A stretch of DNA of 64,000 bases from the NCBI GenBank assembly GCA_030737835.1, contig CM060852.1:4827813-4891812 (forward strand), read 5' to 3'. This stretch comes from Acorus gramineus (Eukaryota > Streptophyta > Magnoliopsida > Acorales > Acoraceae). The notes beneath the pieces are model-generated. The model made no database searches. It was not told the origin of the DNA and was given only the letters and a program-made list of their open reading frames with translations. Shown here one piece after another: positions 59,361 through 64,000 of this stretch. A program made the translations under genes and the position numbers. Within the stretch, counting starts at the first letter, position 1. The number at the start of each line of letters is the position of its first letter.

Positions 59361-60955
59361 TGTAAGCCTAAAAGATAGGGTGAATACAAGTGACCATTAT
59401 AACTCATTAAACAACAAAATGTACATGCTAGATCTTTCGGATTGTTTCGCACATTCAGACCTCTGAGATAATGTCTGGATCATACAGTACATGAGATGAA
59501 ATCCGATCTCTTGGGGTTGTGGTGTAACGGCTATGGTTTTTCTTAGTCATTTCATATTTTCAAGTTAAATTTTTTGTGCTTTGGACCAATTAGTGTAAGA
59601 TTTTGGAGAATTTATATTCTTCTATTTTCAAAAGTCATGTGATTGGAATCATTATTCTATTAGCTTTCCAACCATCGATTGGAGTTGTATCAGTTAAGTT
59701 ATGGGCCAATCTTATCAGCGGGGTGTTAGGTTGTAGGTTTTAGATGGCCGGGTTGCAGCCATCGGGTTTGGATGACCCTAACGAGAGCTGTCGATTTCTT
59801 GACCGCCCAAATATGAGCCATCAGTCTGTCTGGCCAATCTGCTTCATCTTCTACCATTTCTGCTTTGGGTCTGTTTTGGATGGGAAGAGGTGAAAAACTC
59901 ACCCCTAAACCTATGAGTTTTTTTATTTAGGTTTCTCCTCTCTCTCTTTTTCCTTCAAATCCTTAAAGTGAAGTCTCTCTCTCTTGTTTTTTTTTGTTTG
60001 GTGTGTGTGAGTGAAAAATCAGTGAAAGGATTTTCAAAGAGGGAATTGGTGAGTAATTTCTGATTCTATAGTATGTTTTTGGATGATGGTATTAGATCTT
60101 ACAAGTTTATTTTCAGAATTGTTTATTTCTTGAGTTCTTCTTCTTGGGTTTTTCATGAATTTTGATGTAGTTTAAATGATTTTTGAATCCTTATGTTATA
60201 GCTACAAAATTATGAAGTTTTCAAGATGTCTTACAAATTTTTCATGTCAAAAGAATATGATTAATTATGTATATATCATGCCTAGATTTGTTTATTAAAG
60301 GTAAAAACCATGTTTAAGATTGTTTAATGTCTTGTCTTGACCCATATATGCATGGATCCAAAATTCCACATGTTTTTTTGTTATTGTTTACTCGACTTTT
60401 AATATAAATCCATGTTAGTTGTTTTTGTATATGATAGATCTAAAATTTTCAAGAATTTTTTAATAGAATTTAATGGTTTTATATGATTCCTTTTAGATCT
60501 ATGGTTAATGAATAAAAGGATATCATCCCAGGTATAATAACATGTTGATCCTTACTATTTTCAAAGGGTTTTCATCGAGCATGTTCATGTCTTCGTATTT
60601 ACCAATTATATTTATCATTTTATCGAGTATGTGCATGGGATCATATCTACTGAGATCCCAGTTGTTGCAAAAAATTTTTTTGACGAGAATATGATCTATA
60701 CGATAATTAATCTCCGGGTGAATACAAGTGATGATTGTAACACATTAAACAAGTGATGGGGTGAATACAAGTGATGATAGGGTGAATACTATAAGATGTA
60801 GGCCTAGAAGATAGGGTGAATACAAGTGATGATTGTAACACATTAAACAACAAAATGTACGTGCTAGATCTTCCCTTTGTAATAACATCTGGATCATATA
60901 GCACATGAGATGGAAATCCAATCTCTCCGGGTTGTGGCGCATCTGGACTATATTT
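59345..60955 (+). repeat. Duplicated ~170-bp segment plus stray LTR-like end
   Basis: 59365-59530 and 60783-60955 share AAGATAGGGTGAATACAAGTG, AAACAACAAAATGTAC (two short motifs), CTGGATCAT and GGGTTGTGG in order. At 60650-60700 the sequence GATCCCAGT followed by TGTTGCA and TTTTTTGACGAGAAT repeats the spacer/unit junction of the array at 55065-59360, so a decayed relative lies just beyond the array. Confidence 0.65.
59640..60000 (+). other. Moderate-GC segment, possible LTR or leader
   Basis: TCCAACCATCGATTGGAGTTG and a CT-rich stretch (TCTCTCTCTTTTTCC) recall LTR or 5'-leader sequence, but no ends or coding region can be set. Left unassigned. Confidence 0.25.
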
Positions 60956-61024
60956 GGGACTGAAAACAGGTTGAATATAAAAGTTTTCTTATTTACACCC
61001 CTTTACACACCCTGTATATTTTTC

Positions 61025-61645
61025 AGATCCATTTTATATATCCCACATTATTTGGAATGGGGATGAGTGCGATGGGGCGTAGGAACCCATCATTGGGGCA
61101 TCACATACAGGTCATGAGGCGGTGGGAGGGCTAAGGTTTCGCAGAGGGCCTATATATGTTGAAGGATGAGTGTGATGGGACATGGCCGGGGCGGGGTGTA
61201 TAGGTTATAGAGGCGATATATGGGGGAAGAGGCAGTCGGAGGAGCCTCGATTAGGATTTTGGAGAGGGAGTGGAACTCGTCCTCAGGGCGGGGCATGTAT
61301 TCATGTGGCAGTTGGGGTGGATATGTGCGTGTGCAAAGATAGGGTGTGCATATAGGGTGGAATGTGCTAGAGGGTGATGTGCAAAATGATTTGGTTTAAA
61401 TGTATTTTGAGTTCTCAATTATTTTATCAAAAGGGTGCAGTGTGTAAAATAAAATGAAATTTGCAAATAATGACACCCTTTTTCATGACATCCACTAATA
61501 TATATACACGAGAGGTTTCAACCATCACAAATCCTTTTTTTCCCCCAAACACAATCACTTCAAATATTTTTATTTAGTTGTAATACAACGAGGGATTGTT
61601 TAGATGAACCCTTTAATTTTAATATCACACATACCACATATGAAT
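61025..61645 (-). repeat. 3' flank of the intact gene, shared with paralogue C
   Basis: GC-richer, G-rich on the + strand (GGGGATGAGTG, GGGCGGGG), matching 51540-52105. It marks the segmental duplication that carried the cell-wall-type gene. Confidence 0.65.
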
Positions 61646-61647
61646 CC

Positions 61648-61653
61648 TTTATT
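61648..61653 (-). terminator. Candidate polyadenylation signal for the 61.8-62.7 kb gene
   Basis: AATAAA on the - strand, 114 bp after the stop codon. Confidence 0.4.
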
Positions 61654-61766
61654 TATCATTAACATGTGATAACCATACCAATAAAAAAAAAACACGTGAC
61701 AACTCACATGTTCAATATAATTTATCGTATTTCTAGTCGCATCACAATCCCTCGTCGAAAATTGGG

Positions 61767-62738
61767 TTAACCGTGGCCTGGGGGATTTGGATATCCCCCA
61801 TTTCCAGGAGGATAGTCCCCGTAATTGGGAGAATATCCCCCGTAACCGATTGGGTGAACAGGAGGATCAGTACTAGGGTAACCGCCGTAGTCCTGAGAAG
61901 TATATCCATTCATCACCCCATCCTTCTCTGCATGCATTAGAGGAAAAAAAATTAAAAAAACATATAATTATTGCATCAATCAAGATGTTCTTCACTTATA
62001 AGAAACCTATCATATACAATTAATAAATGGAAAATGTTACTCAACCTCTTTTTCATCCCTAAATGATGTTTGCCCTCTTTTTATTTATTTATTTAAAAAT
62101 AGTATATATCATTTAATGAGTTATACACTTTTATAAAAAAAAATGAAACATATATTCCAATGAATTACATGAATTCATTTAAAGAATGTGTAAAAAAAAC
62201 TTTATAATGACACATATACGTGAGAGCAGGTTGCTTGAGAGGTATATACCATTTTATATCAAATTGACTGATTGTAATAGCGCTATTAATAGATAATAGT
62301 TTCTTATCAAACACATTTATAAAAGAAAATGATGTATCCAGCTTCATGTGCAAACCCATCCGTGGCCTAGACTAGTTTTCCTTATTTAAGAAATACGCAC
62401 TTGCATATTCAAGTACATATTGTCATATAAATTGAAGTAGTGTACACTGAGATACATTATTGTATTTTTTCTTTAAAAAATAAAATAAAATATAGTCACA
62501 TACACTCTGATAGAACCAATATATTGTGTATACACTCCCTATAACAATATATGTGGGCTACAGACAAGAATGCAAAACGAACTAAGTGTATCAACACTCT
62601 ATATGTATAACATGTAAAATACTTACTTGCGTGGGCTGGTACGGAAATCTCCAAGAGCTCACGCGCGGCAGCTTTAGAAGAGAAGAGAAGAGATGATGCA
62701 AAAAGGATGGACAAAACAAGGAAAGCCTTTGAAGCCAT
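61767..62738 (-). CDS. Small secreted Gly/Tyr/Pro-rich protein (cell-wall type)
   Basis: Exon 1 is 62627-62738 and exon 2 is 61767-61927, joined across a GTAAGT...GCAG intron of 699 bp; 90 aa. The N-terminus MASKAFLVLSILFASSLLFS is a clear signal peptide, with cleavage probably after the Ala run (residues 23-25). It is followed by RELLEISVPAHA, then KKDGVMNGYTSQDYGG and repeats of the form GGY-x-P / YPPGNGGYPNPPGHG. The MASK... start and two-exon layout resemble plant glycine-rich cell-wall proteins (nodulin-24/GRP3 style), which are thought to act in the apoplast. It is short and has Pro-Tyr as well as Gly, so subfamily and function are uncertain. It is the only intact member of a local group with relics at 49.0-52.3 kb. 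Confidence 0.8.
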
Positions 62739-62812
62739 TATTTTGTTTTAAAGCTTCACTCAAATAAGATATGAAGTTTGTTTGAGATGCATATGTTTGC
62801 ATACTCGAACCC

Positions 62813-62820
62813 TATTTATA
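62813..62820 (-). promoter_or_regulatory. TATA box of the 61.8-62.7 kb gene
   Basis: TATAAATA on the - strand, within CTATAAATAGGG, about 75 bp upstream of the ATG and spaced for a short leader. The equivalent position in relic C (near 52165) has lost the TATAAATA match. Confidence 0.75.
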
Positions 62821-63094
62821 GCCAATATTTTCAGAGGTCATAAATAAATATTGAGATGATGTAATTAATATGTGTATAAGTTGGAAGACTTTGATTTTCT
62901 CAGAAAGACAAGGAAATATCCGAAGTCAAGCAGAGCTATCTAATTCATTTCACCGTTTCATCAAACATGTAAAGACTAGCTCGTCACTATGCCGTTTGGT
63001 AAATAAACATGTAACACCTTGCCCCTATCAAAGATGAAATATTTTTTTTTAGTGTTTTTCTTATAGATAAATATTTTTCTTGATAAAATTTGTT

Positions 63095-63180
63095 CATGTC
63101 AACAGCAACAAGACTCGACACAGGACCCTCATTGAAAAAGAGATACACCTCTACCTTCCTATCAAGATTAGTTTTGATGT
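63095..63180 (-). repeat. SINE-like family S2, copy 3
   Basis: On the - strand CTTGATAGGAAGGTAGAGG, CTCTTTTTCAATGAGGG and TCGAGTCTTGTTG follow the order of copies at 26.9 and 40.9 kb; TCGAGTCTTG is B-box-like. No A box seen. Confidence 0.3.
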
Positions 63181-63189
63181 TTTTTTTTT

Positions 63190-63880
63190 AATGTTAATAT
63201 ACCCAGTCAATTTTATAATCTAAAAACGATCTAGGATGTGAGATTTGTAGGCTCTAAATAAGAGAATTTCAAAACTAGGATCTCAATAAATCTATAAAAC
63301 TCTTGAATCACCTAAATCTTAGCTGAATCCTAATTCAAATTCAAATCCTAACAAGAAAAATTCTAACTACCCTCAATATTCGTCTAGCAAAAAGGACGAA
63401 ACTAAAGAATGTAAAAATAATTTTCAACAACTAATTTGACCTCCAAGAAGATCTCACATTCCAGAAACCATTCGATCATGTTTTTTTTCCTTTCTCCTGG
63501 TTTGTCTAATTTTTATAATGTAGTGTGTGAAAATTTATGACTATGATATCTTTTTCACCCAACCGCCTATTTGATATTGCAGAATATATATACTTGAGTG
63601 AAAATTTAAATTTTTGCATTTTTTTAAGAAAAATATGCTAATTTATATCCTTTAATTTTTATAAGCTTTAATTGATAATGCAAATCTATCTCTGACTACA
63701 CCTAGCATCCCTCATCATAATTTAATTTTAGGAGCACATAATGCGGATCAAGTCAGAAAAATATTATAGGGGATGTACTTTATTTCTATTTAATAAAAAG
63801 AAGTGACAGACTCATTCATTTTCTAAAAAAGAAATCAGAAAAATATTAATGGGCTATATAATCCCTACTGCTTGTATTGT
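63190..63880. other. AT-rich intergenic, nothing recognised
   Basis: No coding signal or defined repeat ends. Confidence 0.5.
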
Positions 63881-63884
63881 TAAG

Positions 63885-63985
63885 GCATGGTATGGGTCAG
63901 AGATGGCTGCTTGGTACTCACATTTTCCATGGAAAATTCTGTCATGAATCTCTATCAGTGAAAGTGAAAGATCTGACTCTTGACT
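63885..63985 (+). repeat. Dispersed repeat, inverted mate of 52605-52712
   Basis: GGTATGGGTCAGAGATGG, CATTTTCCATGGAAAA and GTCATGAATCTCTATCAG match the - strand of 52605-52712. The two copies face each other across 11 kb and enclose the whole LTR array and the intact cell-wall-type gene. Confidence 0.7.
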
Positions 63986-64000
63986 CTGAATTTTTATAAA

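Noticed and set aside
55259-59378. Repeated 60-93 codon open frames on both strands of the 643-bp array
   Set aside because: They recur once per unit simply because the DNA repeats. They lie in LTR-like non-coding sequence on both strands and have no protein family features.
1-64000. CRISPR array, prophage, operon or other prokaryote-type system
   Set aside because: Spliced genes, plant protein families and plant transposons show nuclear plant DNA. The regular 643-bp array is LTR-derived, with units far too long for CRISPR.

Overview
This is AT-rich nuclear DNA from a flowering plant, most likely a eudicot. The genes have many short exons with GT-AG introns, there are long AT-rich intergenic stretches, and DNA transposons, LINEs and LTR-element fossils are common. 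I can read four host genes. (1) The 3' half of an EDM2-type PHD/methyltransferase-like chromatin regulator, + strand, 98-8695, whose 5' part lies outside the window. (2) A complete TBC-domain Rab GTPase-activating protein gene, - strand, 13057-18209, 7 coding exons, 416 aa. (3) A complete NBP35 gene for cytosolic/nuclear iron-sulfur cluster assembly, + strand, 42181-47604, 3 coding exons, 349 aa, with a 4.3-kb intron. (4) A small secreted Gly/Tyr/Pro-rich cell-wall-type protein gene, - strand, 61767-62738, 2 exons, 90 aa. The genes are unrelated in function and I see no operon-like or cluster logic linking them.

Layout. 1-8.9 kb: EDM2 exons; one intron carries a local tandem duplication of half an exon. 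9.1-12.4 kb: a pile-up of inverted-repeat (fold-back) elements, ending in a nested Pack-MULE-like element with a GC-rich interior. 13-18.6 kb: TBC gene. 19-42 kb: gene-poor, with MITE-like elements, a decayed LINE ORF2 (22.9-24.1 kb), a probable LTR fragment (24.1-24.8 kb), a possible small-peptide ORF (29.04 kb), a 3.3-kb TIR element with a 31-bp minisatellite (31.0-34.4 kb), a 300-bp direct duplication (39.7-40.4 kb) and several copies of an AT-rich dispersed repeat. 42-47.9 kb: NBP35, whose long intron holds a tRNA-derived SINE-like sequence and a 5'-truncated LINE with a 14-bp target-site duplication.

49-64 kb: a local family of the small cell-wall-type gene. Only the last copy (61.8-62.7 kb) looks functional. 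One relic has a LINE in its second exon (49.3-49.7 kb). One is decayed and sits beside a solo LTR (50.6-51.4 kb). One keeps flanks and promoter region but has lost the gene body (51.5-52.3 kb). Between relics and intact gene lies the most unusual structure of the window: a 4.3-kb head-to-tail array (55.07-59.36 kb) of near-identical ~608-bp LTR-like units, each separated from the next by the same 36-bp segment holding a primer-binding-site-like sequence.

All calls are by eye from sequence and the conceptual translations; no database search or alignment was run.
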